A stretch of DNA of 64,000 bases from an uncultured Tenacibaculum sp. (GTDB lineage: Bacteria; Bacteroidota; Bacteroidia; Flavobacteriales; Flavobacteriaceae), in the NCBI RefSeq assembly GCF_947494125.1, contig NZ_CANLTU010000003.1, forward strand, positions 1 through 64,000, written 5' to 3'. Made by a program: the position numbers and the translations under genes. This document shows positions 26,980 through 35,307 of this stretch, in pieces (positions within the stretch are counted from its first letter, which is position 1; each line of letters opens with the position of its first letter). Below the pieces are notes generated by a model. That model searched no databases. It was not told the origin of the DNA and was given only the letters and a program-made list of their open reading frames with translations.

Positions 26980-27954
26980 ATGAATTCTTTTTTACCAGAA
27001 GTAGAGAAACTACCTGAAGGACATCCTGTAAAAGTATATTACCAAGAAAGTCAACTGATCCAAGATCTTTTACAAGACTTATACGATATAGATGTAGTTG
27101 AAGATTTTCAAAAATACTTTAACATCTTTAATCAATTAACAACAATTGAAAAACGATTTGCACGTAAAGAAAATCAATTATTTCCATATTTAGAAAAGCA
27201 TGGATGGAATGGTCCAAGTCAAGGAATGTGGTCATTTCATGATAATTTAAGAGATCAAATCCGTTTATTAAACATTCATAACTCAGAAAAAAATATAACA
27301 AAAATTATAGAAAATATTCCATATTTAATAGAGGGAGTAAAACGTTTACTAATAATTGAGGATATGCGTTTATTTCCTAATGCAATAAACATACTTTCAG
27401 AAGAAGATTGGAAAGAATTTTATGAAGGTGATGAAGAAATGGGATGGATGTTAAAAGAGAAACCTATTCCTTATCCTGCAAAAAACGATCGTTATGTTCA
27501 CCCAAGTCAAGATTTTACAGAACGAGAATTATCTTTTTCTTTAGAAAACACTTTTCATTATGATGAGGGATATATGACACCTACACAAGTTAACTTATTA
27601 TTACGCTTTTTACCTATTGACATAACCTATGTAGATGAAAATGATAAAGTGATTTTTTACAATCGAGGAGACAATCGAGTTTTCCCTAGAAGTAAAGGAA
27701 TTATTGGAAGAGAAGTTCGTTTTTGTCACCCACCAAAAAGTGTAGATATGGTGTTACGAATTGTTGATGAATTTAGAGCTGGCACTAAAGATGTAGCTGA
27801 ATTCTGGTTTAACTACCGTGGACGTATTATTCACATTAGATATTTTGCCATTAGAAATAAAAACAAAGAGTACAAAGGAGTTATTGAAATGTCACAAGAC
27901 ATTACAGATATTCAAAAACTAGAAGGTCAAAAACGTTTATTAGATTGGGATTAA
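26980..27954 (+). CDS. hemerythrin-like and PAS domain protein (DUF438 type)
   Basis: 324 residues. The N-terminal ~170 residues look like a hemerythrin HHE bundle (ARKENQLFPYLEKHGW, SFHDNLRDQIRLL, EDMRLFPNAINIL). A PAS domain follows (about 200-315; ITYVDENDKVIFYNRGDNRV, REVRFCHPPKSVDMV, VIEMSQDITDIQKLEG). Such proteins sense or handle NO or iron in the cytoplasm. Placed between norD and norE, with start and stop codons touching both neighbours, it probably acts in NO sensing or in iron supply to NOR. It has no kinase or DNA-binding domain, so signalling would need a partner. Confidence 0.8.
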   Translation: MNSFLPEVEKLPEGHPVKVYYQESQLIQDLLQDLYDIDVVEDFQKYFNIFNQLTTIEKRFARKENQLFPYLEKHGWNGPSQGMWSFHDNLRDQIRLLNIHNSEKNITKIIENIPYLIEGVKRLLIIEDMRLFPNAINILSEEDWKEFYEGDEEMGWMLKEKPIPYPAKNDRYVHPSQDFTERELSFSLENTFHYDEGYMTPTQVNLLLRFLPIDITYVDENDKVIFYNRGDNRVFPRSKGIIGREVRFCHPPKSVDMVLRIVDEFRAGTKDVAEFWFNYRGRIIHIRYFAIRNKNKEYKGVIEMSQDITDIQKLEGQKRLLDWD

Positions 27955-28535
27955 TGGAAGAAACTGCTATAAATCATAAAAACATCTTTTACCCTCCAGG
28001 AGGAATTCTTATGTGGATTATAATTTACTTAGAGTTGTTTACTTTTGGTATGGCATTAATAGCTATGATATATTATGGTAAACAAGAGCCAGAAATTTTT
28101 CATAATTCTAGGCTCTTATTAAATTCAACTTATGGGGTACTAAATACCTTTTTTTTACTAACAAGTGGTTTTTTTATGGTTGTAACTGTAAATGAATTAA
28201 AAAATAAAAAGCAGCAAAAGGCAAAACAATATTTATTGTTAACAATGCTTTTTGGAATTTTGTTTTTAGGATTAAAAAGTATAGAATATTACGATAAAAT
28301 TGAAGCTGGATTAAGTATGAGTTATAATACTTTCTTTAGTTTTTATTGGCTTCTTACCTTATTTCATGTAATACACGTTTTAGTTGGTTTAGTCATTTTA
28401 ATTTCTATCTACTTTGGAATTAAAAAAGAAAAAAATATAACAAAAATAGAAGACGTAGAAGCAAGTGCTGCTTTTTGGCATATGTGTGATTTAATTTGGT
28501 TATTACTATTTCCTATAATCTATTTATTATTTTAA
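27954..28535 (+). CDS. norE: NorE-like haem-copper oxidase subunit III
   Basis: 193 residues from the ATG at 27954, whose A is the last base of the preceding TAA. An earlier in-frame start at 27945 would extend into the upstream gene. Five membrane helices and motifs of the COX3 family are visible (FALMA-like helix 1, HVIHVLVGLVILI, ASAAFWHMCDLIWLLLFPII). NorE proteins accompany cNOR and improve its activity by an unclear mechanism. Confidence 0.85.
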   Translation: MEETAINHKNIFYPPGGILMWIIIYLELFTFGMALIAMIYYGKQEPEIFHNSRLLLNSTYGVLNTFFLLTSGFFMVVTVNELKNKKQQKAKQYLLLTMLFGILFLGLKSIEYYDKIEAGLSMSYNTFFSFYWLLTLFHVIHVLVGLVILISIYFGIKKEKNITKIEDVEASAAFWHMCDLIWLLLFPIIYLLF

Positions 28536-28537
28536 AT

Positions 28538-28774
28538 ATGAATAAATCAACAATTATTACTTGGGTTAGTTTACTACTATTAATTATTATATCCACATTA
28601 TTTTCTACTATTGAAAATAGCCTTTTCGTATACTTAATTATAGGCTTAGCTGCAATAAAGTTTTTAGGAGTCGCCTTTCAGTTTATGGAACTTAAAAAGG
28701 CACACTCCTTTTGGAAAATAGCCATTCTTTGTTTTTTATTCATTTTCACTGTTCTTGTTTTAAGCATTTTATAA
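28538..28774 (+). CDS. norF: NorF-like small membrane protein (COX4-like)
   Basis: 78 residues from the ATG at 28538, which fits better than an upstream in-frame ATG at 28496 inside norE. Three membrane helices; the segment KFLGVAFQFMELKKAHSFW matches the bacterial subunit IV/NorF pattern. It begins 2 bases after norE and ends directly at the second norC. Confidence 0.75.
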   Translation: MNKSTIITWVSLLLLIIISTLFSTIENSLFVYLIIGLAAIKFLGVAFQFMELKKAHSFWKIAILCFLFIFTVLVLSIL

Positions 28775-29203
28775 ATGATGGATACAAAAAAAAACATACT
28801 AGTTATAGGTCTTTTAATAACAACTTTTTGTTTTTATAATTATTTAATATATACCTCAAAAGAAAATGGAGAACCAATTAAATTATCAAAAAAAGCATTA
28901 GTTGGACAAAAAATATGGCAAGATAAAAACTGTTGGTCCTGCCATCAAACCTATGGTTTAGGTGGTTATTTAGGTCCTGATTTAACCAATATATATTCAA
29001 ACAAAAATAAAGGACCAAATTATATTAAAGCATTTTTAAATAGCGGTGTAAAATCGATGCCGAAATTTAATTTCACTGAACAAGAAAAAGAAGCAATAAT
29101 AGCTTACTTAAAAACTATAGATAGTACAGGATACTATCCTAATTACGATGCCGCTTTAAAAGTTAATGGTTGGGTAGAATTAAAATATAAAAATGAAAAA
29201 TAA
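28775..29203 (+). CDS. second NorC-like cytochrome c
   Basis: 142 residues: one N-terminal membrane anchor, then a monohaem cytochrome c with CWSCH in NCWSCHQTYGLGGYLGPDL and a Met ligand in KSMPKFNF. It is about 16 residues shorter than the first NorC and lacks its insert around RLNKRYNGEGEE. It overlaps the altered norB-like gene by 11 bases, so the two form a dedicated pair, separate from norC-norB upstream. Confidence 0.85.
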   Translation: MMDTKKNILVIGLLITTFCFYNYLIYTSKENGEPIKLSKKALVGQKIWQDKNCWSCHQTYGLGGYLGPDLTNIYSNKNKGPNYIKAFLNSGVKSMPKFNFTEQEKEAIIAYLKTIDSTGYYPNYDAALKVNGWVELKYKNEK

Positions 29204-30521
29204 AACATACTTACTCTTTTTAATATTAGCAATATCAGCGTTATTTTTAGGGATCCTCTTTGGTTTATTAGCATCATTACAATACATTTTTCCAGAGTTT
29301 ATAAAATCAATTATCCCGTTTAATGAAATGCGTCCTTTTCATGTTACAACTGTAATATCTTGGATTATACTTTCTTCAACAGGAAGTATCTACTTTTATA
29401 TAACTCATGAAGAAAAATTGCCTTTATTTTCAAGAATATTACCCAAGATTCATTTTTCTATATTTTTAGCTACAGGAATTGCCATATACTTTTCGTTTTT
29501 AACAGGAAAAACTGAAGGTAGAGAATATTTATCGTACTCTCCAATCCTAACAATTCCTATATTATTAGGGTGGATTTTATTTGGTATCAACTATTTCAAA
29601 ACCATTTTAAAAAATGTAAAAAATTGGCCTGTATATTATTGGATGTGGGGAACAGGAATTGTGTTTATGATTTATCATTTATGTGAAGCACACTTTTGGA
29701 TGATTCCTTCATTTAGAGCTCATTTTATAAAAGATATTACGGTACAGTGGAAATCGTATGGTTCGTTTGTAGGCTCTTGGAATATGTTAGTATATGGAAT
29801 CTCTATTTATATTATGTGTAAAATTAAAGGAGATGAAAAATTTGCAAGAGGGAAAAAAGTATTTTTCTTTTATTTCTTAGGATTAACCAATTTAATGTTT
29901 GGTTGGGCACATCATACTTATATAATACCTATGCAACCTTGGATTCGCTATGTAGCATACGGTATATCTATGACTGAGTGGATTCTTTTAATACATATTA
30001 TTTATGGATGGAAAAAATCGTTAACTCAACAAAAAAAAGAAGAATTTTCTATTGCCTATAAATTTTTAATGATTGCCGATTTTTGGGTATTTCTTAACCT
30101 TGTTTTAGCGTTATTATTTTCTATACCTGTAATTAATTTTTTCACTCACGGAACTCATATTACTGTAGCACATTCAATGGGAACAACTATTGGTATAAAT
30201 ACATCTATTTTATTAGCTTCCTTATTTTTTATAGCTTCTCGATTAAAATTGAAAAAAGCATTTCCTATAAAAATTCTTCTCAAAAATATTAAACTCTATA
30301 ATATCTCTTTACTCTTATTTTGGATAATACTACTTATAGCAGGCACAAAAAGAAGTCATTGGATGTATTTTACTAAAAGTATACAATTCTCTGAAATGCA
30401 AGACTCTCTATACTATATTTATATAGCTTTCTTTTGTTTTGGATTATTATTAGTTACTTCTATTGTAAGAATAGTTCTTCCTTTATTCATCTCTTTTATC
30501 AAAAAAGTAAAAATTAATTAA
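29193..30521 (+). CDS. NorB-like haem-copper protein with altered active site
   Basis: 442 residues and 12 membrane helices, collinear with NorB at 19949. Aligned by hand, His50, His240, His241, His327 and Glu262 are kept. FeB ligand His187 is Tyr189, the catalytic Glu191 is Val193 (segment SYGSFVGSWN in place of VHLWVEGVWE), and haem b ligand His329 is Met329 (VAHSMG in place of MHGHLA). Haem b3 may bind, but FeB and the low-spin haem must differ. It is paired with its own NorC-like gene. Normal NO reduction is therefore doubtful; NO binding, a different redox reaction or a structural role are alternatives. Confidence 0.88.
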   Translation: MKNKTYLLFLILAISALFLGILFGLLASLQYIFPEFIKSIIPFNEMRPFHVTTVISWIILSSTGSIYFYITHEEKLPLFSRILPKIHFSIFLATGIAIYFSFLTGKTEGREYLSYSPILTIPILLGWILFGINYFKTILKNVKNWPVYYWMWGTGIVFMIYHLCEAHFWMIPSFRAHFIKDITVQWKSYGSFVGSWNMLVYGISIYIMCKIKGDEKFARGKKVFFFYFLGLTNLMFGWAHHTYIIPMQPWIRYVAYGISMTEWILLIHIIYGWKKSLTQQKKEEFSIAYKFLMIADFWVFLNLVLALLFSIPVINFFTHGTHITVAHSMGTTIGINTSILLASLFFIASRLKLKKAFPIKILLKNIKLYNISLLLFWIILLIAGTKRSHWMYFTKSIQFSEMQDSLYYIYIAFFCFGLLLVTSIVRIVLPLFISFIKKVKIN

Positions 30522-30537
30522 AAGAAAATATTTTTAT

Positions 30538-30551
30538 ATGATAAATATCAT
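30538..30551. promoter_or_regulatory. FNR-like palindrome ATGATAAATATCAT
   Basis: It is the exact reverse complement of the site before norC (19372-19385) and lies 59 bases before the ATG at 30611. It marks a new promoter under the same control as the nor-nir cluster. Confidence 0.55.
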
Positions 30552-30610
30552 ACAACAAAACGCTAAGTAATAATAGATTGCGGCATTTTAATTTTATAAA
30601 AATAAAAATC

Positions 30611-32377
30611 ATGCTTAAAACACATACATTCCACATCCCTGTGATGGGAATTGGTTTTACTATAGATTCACCATTAAAAGTTTCTAGATTCGGAATAGAC
30701 TCTGTAATATCGTTGGTTGACGATATCCTTTTAGAGAAAATGAGGAAAATGTACTGCCATGAATTTAAAATTCCTTACGATGAGATTACTGAAAAAATGG
30801 AAGATTTCAGAGCCAAAAGAATTACATCGTATTTAAATTTAATGAACACTTTATCTGAAAATAAATTTGAAGAGTTTAAAAGTATTATTACTGAAACCAA
30901 AAAGAGTGTTAAAGAATATTTTAATACACTTTCCAACGTTTCTTCTTTAAAAAAACAATTTATAAATTTTACTAAAAACAACTTTACACTTGACGAAGCC
31001 AAACAATGGCTTAAAGATAATTTAACTATGGGGGCTATTGATGTAAATATCATGACCAAAGTTGATAAAGATAATTACATTAAAAACGAAAAATTACCTA
31101 TAGAATATAATGATGCTCATGCTGCTCTGAGAGGTTTTGCTAATAGTAATGTTAACTCATCAGTAGTTCTTTCTGCTGGAATGAACCCGAGATTGTATGC
31201 CTATTTAGAACAGTTTAAAGATTTTTACCCTGATAAAAATGGGAATATTAAAAAGAAAATCATTTTAAAGGTAAGTGATTATCGTTCGGCTTTAATACAA
31301 GGAAAATTTTTAGCAAAAAAAGGAATTTGGGTTTCAGAATATCGTATTGAATCTGGGCTTAATTGTGGTGGGCATGCTTTTGCTACCGATGGTTATTTAT
31401 TAGGTCCTGTTTTAGAAGAATTTAAAACAAAAAGAGAAGAATTACGACAAGCTATTCAAGAATTACTTTTTAGTGTTTTAAAACAAAAAGAATATGTAAT
31501 TCCACAAACCAATTTAGAATTTAAAGTTTCAGCTCAAGGTGGTGTTGGTACAGCAGAAGAGCATCAATTTTTATTAGACCATTATCAAGTAGATTCTGTA
31601 GGTTGGGGAAGTCCTTTTTTACTGGTTCCAGAAGCAACAACAATCGATAATGAAACCTTAGAAAAACTAATCAATGCTAAAGAAGAAGATGTTTATTTAA
31701 GTGATATATCTCCTTTAGGTGTTCCTTTTAATAACCTTAAAGGAAATACTAAAGATTTAGAAAAAGAAAGACTCATTTATAAAGGAAGACCTGGAAGTTC
31801 TTGTCCTAAAAAGTTTATTGCTTTAAATAAAGAATTTACTGAAAAAGGAATCTGTACAGCGTCTAGACAATACCAACATTTAAAACTGAAAGATTTAGAT
31901 AATCAAAACCTTAGCAAAGAAGAACACCAAATAGCGTATAATAAAGTTATAGCAAAAACCTGTACTTGTGTCGGTTTAGGAACTACCGCTTTATTAGCTA
32001 ATAATTTAGATACAAAAACCGAAGGCGCAGGTGTTTCTGTTTGCCCAGGTCCAAATATTGCTTATTTTTCTAAAAAAATGAGTCTTAAGGAAATTACTAA
32101 GGCTATTTACGATCAATCTGTTAAAATTACAAGCCCAAATAGACCTAACATGTTCATTAAAGAATTGAATATTTATATCGATTTTTTTAAAAACAAGTTG
32201 GAAGAGAGCACACAATCAGTTTCTCCTAAACAGCTAAAATATTTTAAACTATTCAATAAAAATTTAGCGAGTGGTATAGAATATTATAAGCAGTTATTTA
32301 ATAATCATAAAATGCTATTAGATTTAGAGAAAAGTAAAGAAGAACTAAATACACTACAATTATTAATTGAAAAATAA
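30611..32377 (+). CDS. uncharacterised 588-residue protein of the denitrification island
   Basis: Start taken at ATG 30611 (MLKTHTFHIPVMGIGFTIDS); an in-frame ATG at 30578 would add 11 residues. No signal peptide or membrane helix, so cytoplasmic. Visible features are a Gly-rich segment SGLNCGGHAFATDGYLLGP, SAQGGVGTAEEHQF, GWGSPFLLVPEAT, and a Cys-rich C-terminal third (GSSCPKK, GICTAS, TCTCVGLG, VCPGPN) that could bind an iron-sulfur cluster. The Gly-rich loops recall flavin-binding TIM-barrel enzymes, but I cannot name the family. The FNR-like palindrome upstream ties it to anaerobic growth. Confidence 0.75.
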   Translation: MLKTHTFHIPVMGIGFTIDSPLKVSRFGIDSVISLVDDILLEKMRKMYCHEFKIPYDEITEKMEDFRAKRITSYLNLMNTLSENKFEEFKSIITETKKSVKEYFNTLSNVSSLKKQFINFTKNNFTLDEAKQWLKDNLTMGAIDVNIMTKVDKDNYIKNEKLPIEYNDAHAALRGFANSNVNSSVVLSAGMNPRLYAYLEQFKDFYPDKNGNIKKKIILKVSDYRSALIQGKFLAKKGIWVSEYRIESGLNCGGHAFATDGYLLGPVLEEFKTKREELRQAIQELLFSVLKQKEYVIPQTNLEFKVSAQGGVGTAEEHQFLLDHYQVDSVGWGSPFLLVPEATTIDNETLEKLINAKEEDVYLSDISPLGVPFNNLKGNTKDLEKERLIYKGRPGSSCPKKFIALNKEFTEKGICTASRQYQHLKLKDLDNQNLSKEEHQIAYNKVIAKTCTCVGLGTTALLANNLDTKTEGAGVSVCPGPNIAYFSKKMSLKEITKAIYDQSVKITSPNRPNMFIKELNIYIDFFKNKLEESTQSVSPKQLKYFKLFNKNLASGIEYYKQLFNNHKMLLDLEKSKEELNTLQLLIEK

Positions 32378-32384
32378 TTTAAGT

Positions 32385-32423
32385 TAAAAAGGCTGTAAGA
32401 CTTCTAGTTCTTCAGCCTTTTTA
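32385..32423 (+). terminator. rho-independent terminator
   Basis: AAAAAGGCTG pairs with CAGCCTTTTT around a 17-base loop, directly after the 588-residue protein gene. Confidence 0.75.
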
Positions 32424-32483
32424 TTTAACCTATCAATTTCTCTTCAAATCTTAAAATATGGTATTTAAACTTAACCATCCGTT

Positions 32484-32497
32484 ATGATTTAAATCAT
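32484..32497. promoter_or_regulatory. FNR-like palindrome ATGATTTAAATCAT before nadA
   Basis: A perfect 14-bp palindrome, 52 bases before the nadA start, with the same ATGAT...ATCAT arms as the sites before norC and the 588-residue protein. It suggests that NAD synthesis is tuned by the same regulator. Confidence 0.45.
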
Positions 32498-32549
32498 GTT
32501 TTTAAATAGTGTATAAACCTAATTTCGCCTCAAATAGAATAAAAACAAG

Positions 32550-33476
32550 ATGAATTTAAAAGAAGATATAGCGCGATTAAAAAAAGAAAAAAACGCGATT
32601 ATTTTAGCTCACTATTATCAAGAACCAGAAATTCAGGATATTGCTGATTATGTTGGTGATAGTTTAGGTTTGTCTCAAAAAGCCGCTGAAACAGACGCTG
32701 ATATTATAGTTTTTGCGGGTGTGCACTTTATGGCTGAGACTGCAAAAATTTTAAATCCAACTAAAACAGTTGTGTTACCTGATTTAGAAGCAGGCTGTTC
32801 TTTGGCAGAATCTTGTCCGCCAGAGGCTTTTGAAAAATATGTTAAGGCACATCCTAATCATACTGTTATTACCTATGTAAATTGTAGTGCAGAGGTTAAA
32901 GCTTTAACCGATATTGTTTGTACCTCTTCTAATGCCTTAAAAATTGTAGAATCTATACCCAAAGATACTCCTATCATTTTTGCTCCTGATAGAAATTTAG
33001 GAAAGTATATTATTAAAGAGACAGGAAGAGATATGTTATTATGGGATGGTAGTTGTATAGTTCATGAGGCTTTTTCTATTGAAAAGCTTATCAAATTACA
33101 CAAAGAGTATCCAGATTATAAAATTATTGCTCATCCAGAATCTGAAGAGCACATTTTAAAAACCGCTACTTATATAGGCTCTACTTCTGGAATGATAAAC
33201 TATGTAAAAACACATTCCTATCAGAAATTTATTGTGGCTACTGAAGCGGGAATTTTACACAAAATGCAACAAGAAGTACCAAATACAGAATTAGTTCCTG
33301 CTCCTGCTAAAGAAGACAATACTTGTGCATGTAGTGAATGTGCTTTTATGAAAGTAAACACCATGCAAAAACTGTATGATTGTTTAGTAAACGAGCGTCC
33401 ACAAATAAAGGTTTCAAAAGAAATTCGTGAACGTGCTCTACTACCAATAGAACGTATGCTTGAACTTTCAAAATAA
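32550..33476 (+). CDS. nadA: quinolinate synthase
   Basis: 308 residues. NadA condenses iminoaspartate with dihydroxyacetone phosphate to quinolinate, using a [4Fe-4S] cluster. Seen: [20 protein letters not shown] at the start, and conserved Cys in [25 protein letters not shown] and [14 protein letters not shown]. nadB follows directly, without a gap. Confidence 0.96.
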   Translation: MNLKEDIARLKKEKNAIILAHYYQEPEIQDIADYVGDSLGLSQKAAETDADIIVFAGVHFMAETAKILNPTKTVVLPDLEAGCSLAESCPPEAFEKYVKAHPNHTVITYVNCSAEVKALTDIVCTSSNALKIVESIPKDTPIIFAPDRNLGKYIIKETGRDMLLWDGSCIVHEAFSIEKLIKLHKEYPDYKIIAHPESEEHILKTATYIGSTSGMINYVKTHSYQKFIVATEAGILHKMQQEVPNTELVPAPAKEDNTCACSECAFMKVNTMQKLYDCLVNERPQIKVSKEIRERALLPIERMLELSK

Positions 33477-35045
33477 ATGATAAAAACAAATTATTTAATT
33501 ATAGGCTCTGGTGTAGCTGGGTTAACTTTTACTGTTAAAATTGCTGAAAAATTCCCGAACAAATCAATCACTATTGTTACCAAAGGAGATGAAGATGAAT
33601 CTAACACTAAATATGCTCAAGGTGGTGTTGCGGTTGTATTGGATACAAAAGAAGATTCATTTCAAAAGCATATAGAAGATACTTTAATTGCTGGCGATGG
33701 TTTATGCGATGAATCTGTTGTTGAAATGGTTATTAAAGAAGGTCCTAAGAGATTTATGGAATTAATTCTTTGGGGAGCGAATTTCGATTTAGATTCTCAA
33801 GGAAATTTCGATTTAGGAAAAGAAGGTGGTCATTCTGAATACAGAGTTGTGCACCATAAAGATATTACGGGGTATGAAGTTGAAAGAGCTTTATTACAAC
33901 GCATTCATCAATTAAAGAATGTAACACTTCTACCTCATCATTTTGCTATCGATCTAATAACAGAACATCATTTAAACATACAAAAATCAGAAAGTATATC
34001 GTGTTTTGGGGCTTATATATTAAATGAAAAAACAAATGCTGTTATTACTATAAACTCAGAAAATACCTTACTTGCTTCTGGTGGTATTGGTAGAGTTTAT
34101 GGACATACAACTAATCCTATAATAGCTACTGGAGATGGAATAGCCATGGCATATAGAGCTAAAGCTGCCATAAAAGATATGGAGTTTATTCAATTTCATC
34201 CAACTGCTTTATATGATACCGAAGTAGGCTCCTCTTTTTTAATATCTGAAGCTGTTAGAGGTTTTGGTGCTTATTTACGTGATAAAAAAGGAAATCGATT
34301 TATGCTGAATTATGATGAACGTGCTGAACTAGCTTCTCGTGATATTGTTTCTCAATGCATTGATAAAGAATTAAAAAAATCAGGAGATTCTCATGTGTTT
34401 TTAGACTGTACACACCTAAATATTAATGATTTTAAAAACCATTTTCCTACTATTTATAAAAAATGTAAGAGCCTATATATTGATCTTACTAAAGATTGGA
34501 TTCCTGTTGTTCCCGCCTCTCATTATTTATGCGGAGGTATTATTGTTGACAAAGATGGAAGAACTTCTATAAAAAATCTTTTTTCTTGTGGTGAAGTATC
34601 AAGAACGGGGCTCCATGGAGCAAATAGGTTAGCTTCTAATTCTTTATTAGAGGCCCTTGTATATGCTCATAATATTTTCAAATATTTATCAAAAAATAAT
34701 ACAAAATCTATTCAAGTTGAAATTCCTAAATGGAACGATAAAGGCACGCAAATTTCTAAAGAGCACATTTTAATTCAGCACAATCTTAATGAACTGCAAG
34801 CTTTAATGCGTAATTACGTAGGAATTGTAAGAAGCAACAATCGATTAACCAAAGCTATTACAAAGTTAAATGTTATTTATAATGAAATTGAGGATCTATA
34901 TAAAACTTCTAAAATAAATACTTCACTTTGTGAGTTAAGAAATATGATTAATGTATCGCATTTAATTATTAGCCAATCGTTATTAAGAAAAGAAAACAAA
35001 GGAGGTTATTATAATATTGATAACTTTAAATTTATAGAACATTAA
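33477..35045 (+). CDS. nadB: L-aspartate oxidase
   Basis: 522 residues. It oxidises L-aspartate to iminoaspartate with FAD, using O2 or fumarate as acceptor, so it can work without oxygen. FAD-binding IIGSGVAGLTF at the N-terminus, the active-site region EFIQFHPTALYD, and GEVSRTGLHGANRLASNSL of the succinate dehydrogenase/NadB family are clear. The start codon follows the nadA stop directly. Confidence 0.96.
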   Translation: MIKTNYLIIGSGVAGLTFTVKIAEKFPNKSITIVTKGDEDESNTKYAQGGVAVVLDTKEDSFQKHIEDTLIAGDGLCDESVVEMVIKEGPKRFMELILWGANFDLDSQGNFDLGKEGGHSEYRVVHHKDITGYEVERALLQRIHQLKNVTLLPHHFAIDLITEHHLNIQKSESISCFGAYILNEKTNAVITINSENTLLASGGIGRVYGHTTNPIIATGDGIAMAYRAKAAIKDMEFIQFHPTALYDTEVGSSFLISEAVRGFGAYLRDKKGNRFMLNYDERAELASRDIVSQCIDKELKKSGDSHVFLDCTHLNINDFKNHFPTIYKKCKSLYIDLTKDWIPVVPASHYLCGGIIVDKDGRTSIKNLFSCGEVSRTGLHGANRLASNSLLEALVYAHNIFKYLSKNNTKSIQVEIPKWNDKGTQISKEHILIQHNLNELQALMRNYVGIVRSNNRLTKAITKLNVIYNEIEDLYKTSKINTSLCELRNMINVSHLIISQSLLRKENKGGYYNIDNFKFIEH

Positions 35046-35070
35046 CTAGTAGTGTTACTATAAATATCAT

Positions 35071-35101
35071 AAAAAAGACAGCTATTACAGCTGTCTTTTT
35101 T
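35071..35101. terminator. bidirectional hairpin terminator
   Basis: AAAAAAGACAGCT pairs with AGCTGTCTTTTTT around a 5-base loop. A/T tracts on both sides let it end nadAB transcription and the convergent adhesin operon. Confidence 0.85.
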
Positions 35102-35128
35102 CATAAACTAAACCCCTAATTTAGTTTA

Positions 35129-35302
35129 CTAAAACCCATCCCCTGGATCCTCTGGGCTTTGTGCTTGAGCTTTTTGTGGATTTAAAATCATATATGTACC
35201 TAAAGCTGTTAAAGCTGTGTATTTACCATACTTACCTAGTCTCTTTAAAGCCTCCTTTCTTGTAATATTTTCTTCTTTATTTTCTATATTTCTATTTTTC
35301 AT
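35129..35302 (-). CDS. small exported protein with PEDPGDGF tail (57 aa)
   Basis: From the ATG at 35302 to the TAG at 35129. A charged start and RKEALKRLGKYGKY precede a hydrophobic stretch and AQA, a signal-peptide pattern with some likeness to Tat signals. The mature part is only about ten residues (QSPEDPGDGF). It begins 5 bases after the stop codon of the giant adhesin and is surely cotranscribed. Role unknown. Confidence 0.6.
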   Translation of the reverse strand: MKNRNIENKEENITRKEALKRLGKYGKYTALTALGTYMILNPQKAQAQSPEDPGDGF

Positions 35303-35307
35303 TGTGT

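Noticed and set aside
28496..28537. earlier start of the NorF-like gene within norE
   Set aside because: The ATG at 28538, just after the norE stop, gives the usual NorF/COX4 length; the longer form adds residues encoded inside norE in another frame.
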